From an uncultured Flavobacteriales bacterium (lineage in GTDB: Bacteria; Bacteroidota; Bacteroidia; Flavobacteriales_D; Crocinitomicaceae): a DNA stretch of 24,453 nt. The stretch spans positions 1 through 24,453 of the forward strand of contig CAIUKX010000033.1 in assembly GCA_903899795.1 (NCBI GenBank), written 5' to 3'. A program made the translations under genes and the position numbers. This document shows positions 8,479 to 15,428 of the stretch, piece by piece (position 1 is the first letter of the stretch; each line of letters begins with the position of its first letter). The notes below the pieces were generated by a model that searched no databases, had not been told where the DNA came from, and saw only the letters and a program-made list of their open reading frames with translations.

Positions 8479-9132
8479 GTGGAATTATTCAATTTTATTT
8501 TTCGATTAGGGGTTGTATTTGCGATCTTTGGATTTCTTTGGGGAATCATTCAAATCGGATATCAATTACTAAGAGCAGGAAGTGTGAAGAGTATCGCAGA
8601 AGATTATGTCATCAAAATGATTAAATACTTCTTTTTGGTTGACGTTACTTTTCTCTTTTGCACAGAAGACAACGATATAAATATCAATCAATTAATCATC
8701 ACTGCATTAGTTTTATTGACCTATTTTATTGGAAAACTTCAAAATCAGCAAAATCGGGTTGAATCATTTAAAATTATTGCCAATGGAATAGCTAAAAACT
8801 CAATTCGATTTGATATTCGCGCCGAAATTTTTGTGATCAGTTTTGCTATTTTGTTTTTTACTGGATTTACATTTTATCCTCAATATGCCAGTAATCCAAT
8901 TTCCATTTGGTTTTGTGAAAGCATCGACAGCATTAACAATGCAGCATTTTTTGGTTTTATCTTCAAAATCATTGGTTTCTTTTTCCTAATCAATATGATC
9001 ATGAAAATGGTGAATGCCTTTTCGATGATTTTAGCTGGAAAGCCTTTGACTTCTAGAAGATCTTCTGGATCTAAAAAAGATGATTCTGATAGAAACAATA
9101 ATCGTTTTGATGATTATGAAGAAATAGAATAA
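8479..9132 (+). CDS. Conserved-looking integral membrane protein of unknown function
   Basis: A 217-residue protein not assigned to a family. The start is a GTG (MELFNFIFRLG); no ATG lies in frame upstream. Hydrophobic segments are seen at about residues 8-30, 45-60, 72-86, 112-132 and 150-170, so four or five membrane spans are likely. The tail from about residue 185 is hydrophilic and low in complexity (RRSSGSKKDDSDRNNNRFDDYEEIE), with a basic patch followed by an acidic one, and is probably cytoplasmic. It stands alone: the neighbours on both sides are on the opposite strand. No function can be proposed from context. Confidence 0.7.
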   Translation: MELFNFIFRLGVVFAIFGFLWGIIQIGYQLLRAGSVKSIAEDYVIKMIKYFFLVDVTFLFCTEDNDININQLIITALVLLTYFIGKLQNQQNRVESFKIIANGIAKNSIRFDIRAEIFVISFAILFFTGFTFYPQYASNPISIWFCESIDSINNAAFFGFIFKIIGFFFLINMIMKMVNAFSMILAGKPLTSRRSSGSKKDDSDRNNNRFDDYEEIE

Positions 9133-9161
9133 TTAGTCATTAGGTAAAATAATCTATCTTA

Positions 9162-9752
9162 TCATTTAGAAATTTCGACATTTAGGTCTTCAATAATTTT
9201 TTCTACTTGAGTCAATAATCCTTTTTTCTCATCATTATCAATAATGAAATTTGCCAAAGGAATTTTCTGTTCATCCGACCATTGATTTTTTATTCTAGAA
9301 ATTACTTCCACTTCCGATATTGAATCCCGATGCGCTACTCGTTCAATCCTCAATGATTCCGGCGCTGTGACCAAGATAATTGCATCAAAGGTTTTATAAG
9401 CACCCGTTTCAAATAATATGGCCGCTTCATTAAAAATGATAGAACTTGATTGTTCATTTGCCCATTCTTCAAATCTGGCTCTTACCCTCGGATGAACCAG
9501 TTCATTTACTTTTTTGATAAGCGATTGATCTGAAAAAATCTTTTTAGCTAAAAAAGGCTTATTCAGATGGTTGTCAATGAATGCTTCATCTCCAAACAAA
9601 TCAATAAGCCCTCTGTGAACAACTTCATCGCTGTCCATGCAATTTTTTGCTTCTTTATCGGAGTAAAATACCGGATACCCCATGTGCTCTATTATCGCAC
9701 ATACAACTGATTTTCCGGAACCAATTCCTCCTGTAATCCCTATCTTTTTCAA
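9162..9752 (-). CDS. coaE: Dephospho-CoA kinase
   Basis: A 196-residue P-loop kinase catalysing the last step of coenzyme A synthesis: ATP-dependent phosphorylation of the ribose 3'-hydroxyl of dephospho-CoA in the cytoplasm. It opens with MKKIGITGGIGSGKS, where GGIGSGKS (residues 8-15) is the Walker A motif. It continues with GYPVFYSDKEAK, the substrate-binding DxxA segment typical of CoaE, and later has HPRVR and the lid-region RDSISEVEVISRIKNQ. Length is normal for the family. It starts 6 bp after the stop of the SiaC-like gene and is probably co-transcribed with the two Sia genes, an arrangement with no obvious metabolic logic. Confidence 0.93.
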   Translation of the reverse strand: MKKIGITGGIGSGKSVVCAIIEHMGYPVFYSDKEAKNCMDSDEVVHRGLIDLFGDEAFIDNHLNKPFLAKKIFSDQSLIKKVNELVHPRVRARFEEWANEQSSSIIFNEAAILFETGAYKTFDAIILVTAPESLRIERVAHRDSISEVEVISRIKNQWSDEQKIPLANFIIDNDEKKGLLTQVEKIIEDLNVEISK

Positions 9753-9758
9753 TCAAGA

Positions 9759-10151
9759 TCAAATCTCTTCAACCTCAATCATATTGAATGGAAGTTTGAT
9801 AATCGCCTGGTAATCTTCACCAGCTTCTTCCATGTCTTCATCATCCTGCTCAAAGTACCAGTTTACTCTAACTTGCGAACCTTGCTTGTTGATTTGCTCC
9901 AATTTCTTAAACAAATCCAAAATACATTTTGATGAAGAAGTATTGAAATACTCCAATTTAATATCGACTATCGTTTCGTTACAAGGATTCGCACCATAAG
10001 TGTCAATCCAGTCATTTAGTGGCTTATAGAATTCTACAGAATTCTCAGGAATTGAACGACCTCTTAATTCCAATTTACCCGATGCACAGTCAAAAATTAC
10101 CGCAGGTGTTTTTGCGGAGCCTTCCCGTAGTATATTTTCCATATTCATCAT
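9759..10151 (-). CDS. SiaC-like regulatory phosphoprotein (DUF1987 family)
   Basis: A 130-residue protein of the SiaC/DUF1987 family. In Pseudomonas aeruginosa, SiaC is phosphorylated on a threonine by SiaB and dephosphorylated by the PP2C-type phosphatase SiaA, and it controls the diguanylate cyclase SiaD. Here the equivalent site appears to be T71 in FNTSSSKCILDLF. The remaining landmarks (TPAVIFDCASGKLELRGRSIPENSVEFY and the acidic QDDEDMEEAGEDY stretch before the last strand) also fit the family. Three closely spaced Met codons (1, 2 and 4) make the exact start uncertain by a few residues. It lies 17 bp behind the SiaB-like gene and 6 bp ahead of coaE. No SiaA or SiaD gene is visible, so its output here is unknown. 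Confidence 0.8.
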   Translation of the reverse strand: MMNMENILREGSAKTPAVIFDCASGKLELRGRSIPENSVEFYKPLNDWIDTYGANPCNETIVDIKLEYFNTSSSKCILDLFKKLEQINKQGSQVRVNWYFEQDDEDMEEAGEDYQAIIKLPFNMIEVEEI

Positions 10152-10168
10152 TTACTATTTAAAGTTAG

Positions 10169-10777
10169 TTAATCAATTTTCACGTTTAAACTAAAGAAGC
10201 TAAAATTTTCATCTATATCTAAAAATTCATATTCCAATTTATTTCCCGATTTTCTAGCTATATCAATCATTCCCAGACCTGCCGTGCCTTTTTCAGAGAC
10301 TGAACCTGTTCCTAAAATCTCGCGGTAATAATCTCTCAAATGTTCCTTATCTAAGCTATTAATCTTCTTTAACCGAGCGTCTAAATCAGCAACACTTTTT
10401 TTATCGATATAATTTCCGGTTTGAATCAAAAAATTATCTTTTTCTCTCACCACCATTACCAAAGCAGACTTCGACCTTCTCAATTCTTTGTTTGTATCGC
10501 AACCATCATCGATGTGGTGGTACAAGTTCTGGAGACATTCTACCAAAACATTAAATACCTTTTTCTTGGTCTTTGGAGATTCTTCGAGATGATTCATTTT
10601 TGTCTCCATAATGTCCAATACTGCCGTCAGAAAATCAGATGTAACAACACCACTGAAGGAGAGAATAATTTTCTCTTGCTCCATGGTTTGATACAAACTA
10701 TATATTCTACGTAACGACATAATGTGTTTTTCAGCTCTAACAAATTTACTATATTCTGAAAGATATGCAATAGTCAT
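10169..10777 (-). CDS. SiaB-like protein kinase (GHKL ATPase fold)
   Basis: A 202-residue protein resembling SiaB family kinases (DUF6272), which phosphorylate the SiaC regulator encoded next door. The GHKL-type ATP site is partly readable: an N-box-like ECLQN (E80, N84) and a glycine-rich GTAGLGMIDIARKSGN (residues about 164-179). There are no membrane segments, so it is cytoplasmic. The start shown (MTIAYLSEYS) follows a TAnnTTTG box by a short leader. A second in-frame Met at residue 20 is an alternative start. It is the first gene of an operon with the SiaC-like gene and coaE. By analogy with Pseudomonas, the pair is a partner-switch controlling surface or biofilm behaviour; this role is inferred, not seen. 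Confidence 0.78.
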   Translation of the reverse strand: MTIAYLSEYSKFVRAEKHIMSLRRIYSLYQTMEQEKIILSFSGVVTSDFLTAVLDIMETKMNHLEESPKTKKKVFNVLVECLQNLYHHIDDGCDTNKELRRSKSALVMVVREKDNFLIQTGNYIDKKSVADLDARLKKINSLDKEHLRDYYREILGTGSVSEKGTAGLGMIDIARKSGNKLEYEFLDIDENFSFFSLNVKID

Positions 10778-10802
10778 TAAATATTATTCTATGTCTTTTT
10801 AT

Positions 10803-10810
10803 CAAATGTA
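10803..10810 (-). promoter_or_regulatory. -7 promoter element of the siaB-like operon
   Basis: On the minus strand this reads TACATTTG, an exact TAnnTTTG match, 25 nt before the ATG at 10777. It forms a divergent pair with the element at 10828-10835. The two are separated by 17 bp that contain the palindrome CTCCGGAG. Confidence 0.5.
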
Positions 10811-10813
10811 TTA

Positions 10814-10821
10814 CTCCGGAG
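10814..10821. promoter_or_regulatory. Palindrome between divergent promoters (possible operator)
   Basis: CTCCGGAG is a perfect 8-bp inverted repeat, GC-rich in an otherwise AT-rich spacer, centred between the -7 boxes of the siaB-like operon and the methyltransferase operon. A regulator bound here could affect both. Chance occurrence is quite possible for 8 bp. Confidence 0.3.
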
Positions 10822-10827
10822 AAAACG

Positions 10828-10835
10828 TATATTTG
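10828..10835 (+). promoter_or_regulatory. -7 promoter element placed for a leaderless mRNA
   Basis: TATATTTG matches TAnnTTTG and ends 4 nt before the ATG at 10840, the same spacing as at 3795-3807. Transcription should begin at or beside the start codon. No Shine-Dalgarno sequence is present. Confidence 0.55.
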
Positions 10836-10839
10836 TAGC

Positions 10840-11574
10840 ATGGATTCAAAAGAATGGTTTGCTTCTTGGTTTGATACTTCTTATTATCACTCACTCTATA
10901 AAAACAGAGATGAGGGAGAAGCAAAACGTTTTATTCAAAATCTAGCTGGTTTTCTGTCACTTAAACCTCAAACAAAAGTATTAGACTTGGCTTGTGGTAA
11001 GGGACGTCACTCGGTAACACTGAACGAAATAGGTATGGATGTTCTTGGAGTTGATTTATCTGCTCATAGTATTCAGCTCGCGAAAATAAGTGAAAACCAT
11101 TCTCTGCATTTTCAAGTCCATGACATGAGGGAAATCATTCACAATGTTCACTTTGATGCAGTCTTTAATCTTTTTACAAGTTTTGGTTATTTCTCTTACA
11201 CCAAAGACAATGAGCGCGTACTCCTTGCTGTTCATCAGATGTTGAATGAAAATGGCTTATTGATTTTGGACTTCATGAACAGTAAAAAAATTGTTGCAAA
11301 TTTAGTTCCTCAGGAGTTAAAAACAGTTGATGGGATCAATTATCACATTACCCGCTCATTTGATGGAAATCGAATTCATAAGAAAATTGAATTTACAGAC
11401 AAAGGAAAAGATTTTAGCTTTTCAGAATGTGTTCAAGCACTCCAACTAGAGGATTTCACTACTCTTCTAGCAAATCAAAAGTTTCAAATTATTCATACCT
11501 TTGGCGACTTCGATTTGCATTCCTTTGATGAGGAAAAATCCGATCGTTTAATACTTATTGCTAGAAAAAAATAA
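10840..11574 (+). CDS. Class I SAM-dependent methyltransferase
   Basis: A 244-residue cytoplasmic enzyme with the Rossmann-type AdoMet fold. Motif I is VLDLACGKGRHS (residues about 47-58), followed by the acidic end of strand 2 in VLGVDLS. The later FDAVFNLFTSFGYFS and LLILDFMN segments fit motifs II-III. It belongs to the small-molecule methyltransferase type (Methyltransf_25-like) rather than an RNA or DNA methylase; the substrate is unknown. Its start is set by a promoter box 4 nt upstream, suggesting a leaderless transcript. The stop codon overlaps the ATG of the next gene (TAATG, one shared base), so the metal transporter is translationally coupled to it. Confidence 0.85.
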   Translation: MDSKEWFASWFDTSYYHSLYKNRDEGEAKRFIQNLAGFLSLKPQTKVLDLACGKGRHSVTLNEIGMDVLGVDLSAHSIQLAKISENHSLHFQVHDMREIIHNVHFDAVFNLFTSFGYFSYTKDNERVLLAVHQMLNENGLLILDFMNSKKIVANLVPQELKTVDGINYHITRSFDGNRIHKKIEFTDKGKDFSFSECVQALQLEDFTTLLANQKFQIIHTFGDFDLHSFDEEKSDRLILIARKK

Positions 11575-12308
11575 TGGAACAAAGCATTGCCGTAATCAGT
11601 TTAATTGTAGCAGTCATTTTAGGTGGTTTGATCGTTACCTATTTGCAGGCATCCAACAATCAAAAATTCATTAAGTTGATGCTTTCGTTCAGTGGTGGTT
11701 TCTTGCTTTCGATTGCCTTCATCCATTTTGTTCCGGAATTATATGCATCTTCTACACCGAACATTGGTGTCTATATTTTAATTGGATTTTTAATTCAACT
11801 TGCCCTTGAATTTTTCTCAGGTGGAATTGAGCATGGGCACGTGCATGTACACAAAGGACAGGCTATGCCCTGGGGACTTTTTATTTCATTATCGGTTCAC
11901 TCGGTTTTGGAAGGAATTCCTTTGGGAAACCAATATGCTGGTCATTTTTTGAATCATCACGACCATAGTCACGGTGAAAATTCACTTTTGTTTGGAATCC
12001 TTTTCCACCAATTACCAGTAGCAGTTGCTTTGATGACTTTGTTGATGAACACAAATGTTTCAAAAATGAAAGCATGGATGATTTTGATTCTCTTTTCAAT
12101 TATGACTCCTGTAGGTCTTATTTTTGGATTATTCTCAACCAGTGCTTCCAATTTCTTGAATTTCAATATGATTCTTGCTGTTGTGGTAGGGATGTTTCTT
12201 CATATCTCGACAACAATCATCTTTGAAACCAGTGAGAATCACAAATTCAACGTTTTAAAACTCACCAGTATTGTTATCGGCTGCAGCCTTGCTTTTTTTA
12301 TGCACTGA
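11574..12308 (+). CDS. ZIP family divalent metal transporter
   Basis: A 244-residue inner-membrane protein with about seven to eight hydrophobic spans. The ZIP signature is present: HSVLEGIPLG (H109, E113) in the fourth span and FHQLPVAVALM (H145, Q146) in the fifth, which together form the binuclear metal site. FVPE (residues 52-55) sits in an earlier span. Two histidine-rich loops (HGHVHVHKG at 87-95, HHDHSHGE at 128-135) are typical metal-collecting segments. It likely imports zinc or another divalent cation such as iron or manganese; the metal cannot be decided from sequence. It is coupled to the methyltransferase by a TAATG overlap and ends 33 bp before the convergent polysaccharide cluster. 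Confidence 0.88.
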   Translation: MEQSIAVISLIVAVILGGLIVTYLQASNNQKFIKLMLSFSGGFLLSIAFIHFVPELYASSTPNIGVYILIGFLIQLALEFFSGGIEHGHVHVHKGQAMPWGLFISLSVHSVLEGIPLGNQYAGHFLNHHDHSHGENSLLFGILFHQLPVAVALMTLLMNTNVSKMKAWMILILFSIMTPVGLIFGLFSTSASNFLNFNMILAVVVGMFLHISTTIIFETSENHKFNVLKLTSIVIGCSLAFFMH

Positions 12309-12311
12309 TAG

Positions 12312-12331
12312 GGACAGGTCGTGACCTATCC
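12312..12331. repeat. Imperfect palindrome between convergent genes (REP-like hairpin)
   Basis: GGACAGGTC and GACCTATCC are separated by GT. They pair over 9 positions with one C-A mismatch, which becomes a G-U pair in minus-strand RNA. The hairpin lies between the ends of the ZIP gene and the polysaccharide cluster. Neither side has a T-run after the stem, so it is not a standard intrinsic terminator. It resembles the dispersed AGGTC-GACCT palindromes found between genes in Bacteroidota, but I cannot count copies from one window. Confidence 0.5.
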
Positions 12332-12341
12332 ATACAAAACA

Positions 12342-12929
12342 TCACTTCACCATTTTCAAAAACGTTTTCCACATAATTGCAATATCGTGAGCAACAGTTG
12401 GATTTGCTATATATTTTTTGTTCAATTCCAATTTAGCAGGCATAATTTCGTGAATGTATGTTTCTTGTGGATTTTCAGAAGCTCCAAGTAATTCATTTTC
12501 TTTGAAATATTCCAAAGACGCATAATCCGTTATTCCTGGTTTTACATCCAAAACCTTTCGCTGATCCTCAGTGTACAAATCCACGTATTCTTTTACTTCG
12601 GGGCGAGGACCGACGATACTCATGTCTCCCTTCAGCACATTGATAAACTGTGGAAATTCATCCAACTTCAGTTTCCTTAAAAAATATCCAATGCGTGTAA
12701 TCCTGGGATCCCGCATTCCAACTGTCAATTTCCCGACCTTGTCGGCATTGGTTTTCATCGTTCTAAATTTATACAATCGAAAGGTTTTACCATATCTCCC
12801 AATTCTCTCCTGACGGTAAAATATTCCTCCCCGGCTTTCAAGAACGATCATTAAACTAATCAACAGACCAAAAGGAAAGAAAATAGACCCAATTATCAAC
12901 GAGGCCGATATGTCAAACAGGCGCTTCAC
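12342..12929 (-). CDS. Initiating sugar transferase, PglC-like phosphoglycosyl transferase
   Basis: A 195-residue monotopic phosphoglycosyl transferase. It moves a sugar-1-phosphate from a UDP-sugar to undecaprenyl phosphate at the inner membrane, the priming step of glycan assembly. Visible features: the N-terminal re-entrant hydrophobic helix (residues about 6-30), the FRLYKFRTM segment (50-58), the catalytic Asp-Glu pair in KLDEFPQ (D90, E91), and SIVGPRPE (104-111). The length is the minimal catalytic domain of PglC/WcaJ C-terminal type, lacking the large membrane domain of WbaP. It follows the aminotransferase gene by 1 bp and is the last gene of the cluster in transcription order. With the DegT and PglD-like genes, a bacillosamine-type amino sugar is a plausible substrate, but this is inference. 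Confidence 0.92.
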   Translation of the reverse strand: MKRLFDISASLIIGSIFFPFGLLISLMIVLESRGGIFYRQERIGRYGKTFRLYKFRTMKTNADKVGKLTVGMRDPRITRIGYFLRKLKLDEFPQFINVLKGDMSIVGPRPEVKEYVDLYTEDQRKVLDVKPGITDYASLEYFKENELLGASENPQETYIHEIMPAKLELNKKYIANPTVAHDIAIMWKTFLKMVK

Positions 12930-12930
12930 T

Positions 12931-14142
12931 TTATAAAACCGATTGCACTGATTTCACGACAACTTCAATTACTTTTTCCATTTGTTCGTTTGTCAGATCA
13001 TAAAACACTGGCAATGATATTTCTCTGGAATAACAATCAAGTGCAATTGGATAATTCGCAATATCATATCCTTTATTTTTATAAAAGGAGAGCATCGGTA
13101 CTGGAATAAAATGCACATTTACCGATACATCTTCATCAAAAATACGCTGAATGATCAAGTCTCTTTGTACTTCCGAAATCCCTTTAATTCTCAATGGAAA
13201 TAAATGATACGATGAGGTTATTTCTTCTGTTTCATACACAGGGATTTCTGCCCAATCATAGCTAGATAAACCTGCTTTGTATGTTTCGAATATCATTTTC
13301 CGCTTCACAAGTGTTTCATCTTTATAGCGTTCGATTTCAATCAAACCAATTGCTGCTGAAAGGTCAGTCATATTACATTTGTATCCGGCTTCCACCACAT
13401 CATACTTCCAATTTCCTTTTTGCGTTTTTGCCAAAGCATCTTTATTTTGACCATGAAGAGAAGTCACACACAATTTTTTATATATTTCCTCATTGTCAAA
13501 AGGTTTCGGAAGATTTAACGCAATTGCTCCACCTTCCGCTGTTGTCAAATTTTTCACTGCATGAAATGAAAAAACAGAAATATCAGTCAAACTACCACTC
13601 ACTTTCCCTTTGTATATCGCCCCAAATGAATGTGCAGCATCAGAAAGCACTAATATTCTGCCTAGTTGCTTTTGTTCTTCCGATCCAACCTGAAATAAAT
13701 TTACGATTTCATCTTTTTTTACCAAGGTATTGATTGCATCAAAATCACACGGAAAACCTGCAAAATCTACAGGCATAATCACCTTTGTTTTTGCTGTAAT
13801 CGCTTTCTCAATCTCTTGAACCGAAATATTAAAATCAGATGAATTTACATCTACAAAAACCGGAGTTGCTCCGCAGTGAATCACCACATTCGCAGTCGCA
13901 CAATACGTATAAGCAGGTATAATGACCTCATCTCCTTCTCCAACTCCAAACCATCTTAAGATTAATTCCAATCCGGCAGTTGCTGAATTCAATGCAACAG
14001 TTGATTGATTACCACAATACGCTGTAATTTTCTTTTCAAATAACTTTGTTCTTGGCCCGGTTGTGATCCAGCCACTCGTTAATGCAGCAGTTACTTCATC
14101 GATGATATTTTGATCAATACGCGGGGGTGAAAATGGGATCAT
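12931..14142 (-). CDS. DegT/DnrJ/EryC1 family sugar aminotransferase (PglE-like)
   Basis: A 403-residue PLP enzyme that aminates a keto nucleotide sugar, probably using glutamate as the amino donor. The PLP lysine is K197 in SFHAVKNLTTAEGG, and the conserved Asp of the cofactor site is D168 in LSDAAHSFGA. The N-terminal GWITTGP motif near 24-30 is standard for the family. Compared with PglE-type relatives there is extra sequence at about 141-162 (KKDEIVNLFQVGSEEQKQLG). A SFHAVKNLTT signature and the presence of PglC- and PglD-like genes in the same cluster favour a UDP-4-amino sugar route (bacillosamine type). The 4,6-dehydratase expected to make its substrate is not in the window. It lies 47 bp after the upstream glycosyltransferase and 1 bp before the priming transferase gene. 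Confidence 0.9.
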   Translation of the reverse strand: MIPFSPPRIDQNIIDEVTAALTSGWITTGPRTKLFEKKITAYCGNQSTVALNSATAGLELILRWFGVGEGDEVIIPAYTYCATANVVIHCGATPVFVDVNSSDFNISVQEIEKAITAKTKVIMPVDFAGFPCDFDAINTLVKKDEIVNLFQVGSEEQKQLGRILVLSDAAHSFGAIYKGKVSGSLTDISVFSFHAVKNLTTAEGGAIALNLPKPFDNEEIYKKLCVTSLHGQNKDALAKTQKGNWKYDVVEAGYKCNMTDLSAAIGLIEIERYKDETLVKRKMIFETYKAGLSSYDWAEIPVYETEEITSSYHLFPLRIKGISEVQRDLIIQRIFDEDVSVNVHFIPVPMLSFYKNKGYDIANYPIALDCYSREISLPVFYDLTNEQMEKVIEVVVKSVQSVL

Positions 14143-14189
14143 ATCGTGTGTATTATTTTTGTAACAATTCTATTTTTCACGCTGTAAAA

Positions 14190-15410
14190 TTAGCTATTCA
14201 TGAGTACGTGGTGAAAATCCTTTGCAATTTTGTTTCGGTTGAAATTCTCCATCACATAAGTACGTCCATTTTTCCCCATTTGTTTTATAGCTTCTCGGTT
14301 GGCAACAAGAAACTTTACTTTTTCAACCAATACTTCACAATTTTCTGGTTCGAAAAACAGACCAGCATTCGCTTTCTCAATAAAATGAGATCTAGCTTCT
14401 CCATCTACACCTAACAACAAGGGTACTTCCATCGAAAGTGCTTCAAAAATTTTAGAAGGAATGGCTCCTTGAAACAAATCTAATTTACGAAGAGGAACCA
14501 GAGCAACATCAATTTCTTTCAATATCCCGGGCATTTCGGCTTTTGAAACCGGTGGTAAAAAGTGAACATTTTCCAGTTTCAAATCGTTTTTTAATTGTTC
14601 CAGCATTTCTTTTTCCGGTCCAGCCCCCTGCAAAATAAATTGAGCTTCCGGAAGTTCTTTTAATTGCTCTGCAGCATGTAAAATAAGTTGCAATCCCTGA
14701 GCATGTCCTAAAATCCCACCATAAAAAAAGAGAATCTGATTGGATGCAAACCGATGTTTTGTTCTAAATCCAGAGGGTTGAATTTTCTCTGGATCATAAA
14801 AGCTTAAATCAACCCCATTTGGTAGCCAAAATACTTTTTTATCCGAAAAACGATTTGAAATATCTTGAACAATGCCATTTGTTTGTCCCGTGATCAGATG
14901 AGATCTCAGGTAGCATTTCCGCTCAAGGTTATAAGCGAGTTTCAACAACCTCTGATTCGTTACAATTCCTAATTTTTCGGCACTTTCCGGCCAAAGGTCA
15001 GATACATTGAAAATTAATTTTGCATTTAGCCTTTTTGCCAGTCTCATCGCAGAATATCCTAAAAACAAAGGTGGTGATTCAACCATTAGAAAATCATATT
15101 TTCCCAACTTTCGTCCCCGCCAATATGAGGTGAACACAAAACTGAAATAATTCAATAACCGCGGAAGAATACTTTTGGATGTTGAAACGTAGATTTTTGA
15201 TCTGTACACTTGAATCCCGTCGATAACTTCTTGCTTGATTTTACCGGATTTATACGACTCAAAAATTTCCATTTTCGGATAGTTCGGCATCGCTGTCAAT
15301 ACTTCAACTTCTATCCCTTCACTCTTCAGTCGAATTGCCAATTCGTGCAACCGATTTTGCGGAGCTCCTATTTCCGGAGGATAATATTGTGTCAAGATCA
15401 ATAATCTCAT
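14190..15410 (-). CDS. Glycosyltransferase family 4 protein, WbuB-like
   Basis: A 406-residue retaining GT-B glycosyltransferase. The start MRLLILTQYYPPEIGAPQNR and the acceptor-side region DLWPESAEKLG match the WbuB-like (O-antigen GT4) group. The C-terminal donor-site block includes FFYGGILGHAQGL, VALVPLRK and FQGAIPSKIFEALSMEVP, where the family Glu is in KIFEA. It adds one residue of the repeat unit on undecaprenyl pyrophosphate at the cytoplasmic face. It is preceded by the O-antigen polymerase-like gene (18-bp gap) and followed by the aminotransferase gene (47-bp gap). Donor and linkage are unknown. Confidence 0.9.
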   Translation of the reverse strand: MRLLILTQYYPPEIGAPQNRLHELAIRLKSEGIEVEVLTAMPNYPKMEIFESYKSGKIKQEVIDGIQVYRSKIYVSTSKSILPRLLNYFSFVFTSYWRGRKLGKYDFLMVESPPLFLGYSAMRLAKRLNAKLIFNVSDLWPESAEKLGIVTNQRLLKLAYNLERKCYLRSHLITGQTNGIVQDISNRFSDKKVFWLPNGVDLSFYDPEKIQPSGFRTKHRFASNQILFFYGGILGHAQGLQLILHAAEQLKELPEAQFILQGAGPEKEMLEQLKNDLKLENVHFLPPVSKAEMPGILKEIDVALVPLRKLDLFQGAIPSKIFEALSMEVPLLLGVDGEARSHFIEKANAGLFFEPENCEVLVEKVKFLVANREAIKQMGKNGRTYVMENFNRNKIAKDFHHVLMNS

Positions 15411-15428
15411 TTCTTCTATTTCAAAACA

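Noticed and set aside
12309..12341. Intrinsic terminator shared by the ZIP gene and the polysaccharide cluster
   Set aside because: The hairpin is real, but neither strand has a T-run after the stem; I kept it as a palindrome only.
13281..13733. 150-codon open frame on the plus strand, antisense to the aminotransferase gene
   Set aside because: It lies entirely opposite a gene with intact PLP motifs. Its product is low-complexity, rich in His/Ser/Leu and has no recognisable motif, as expected for a shadow frame.
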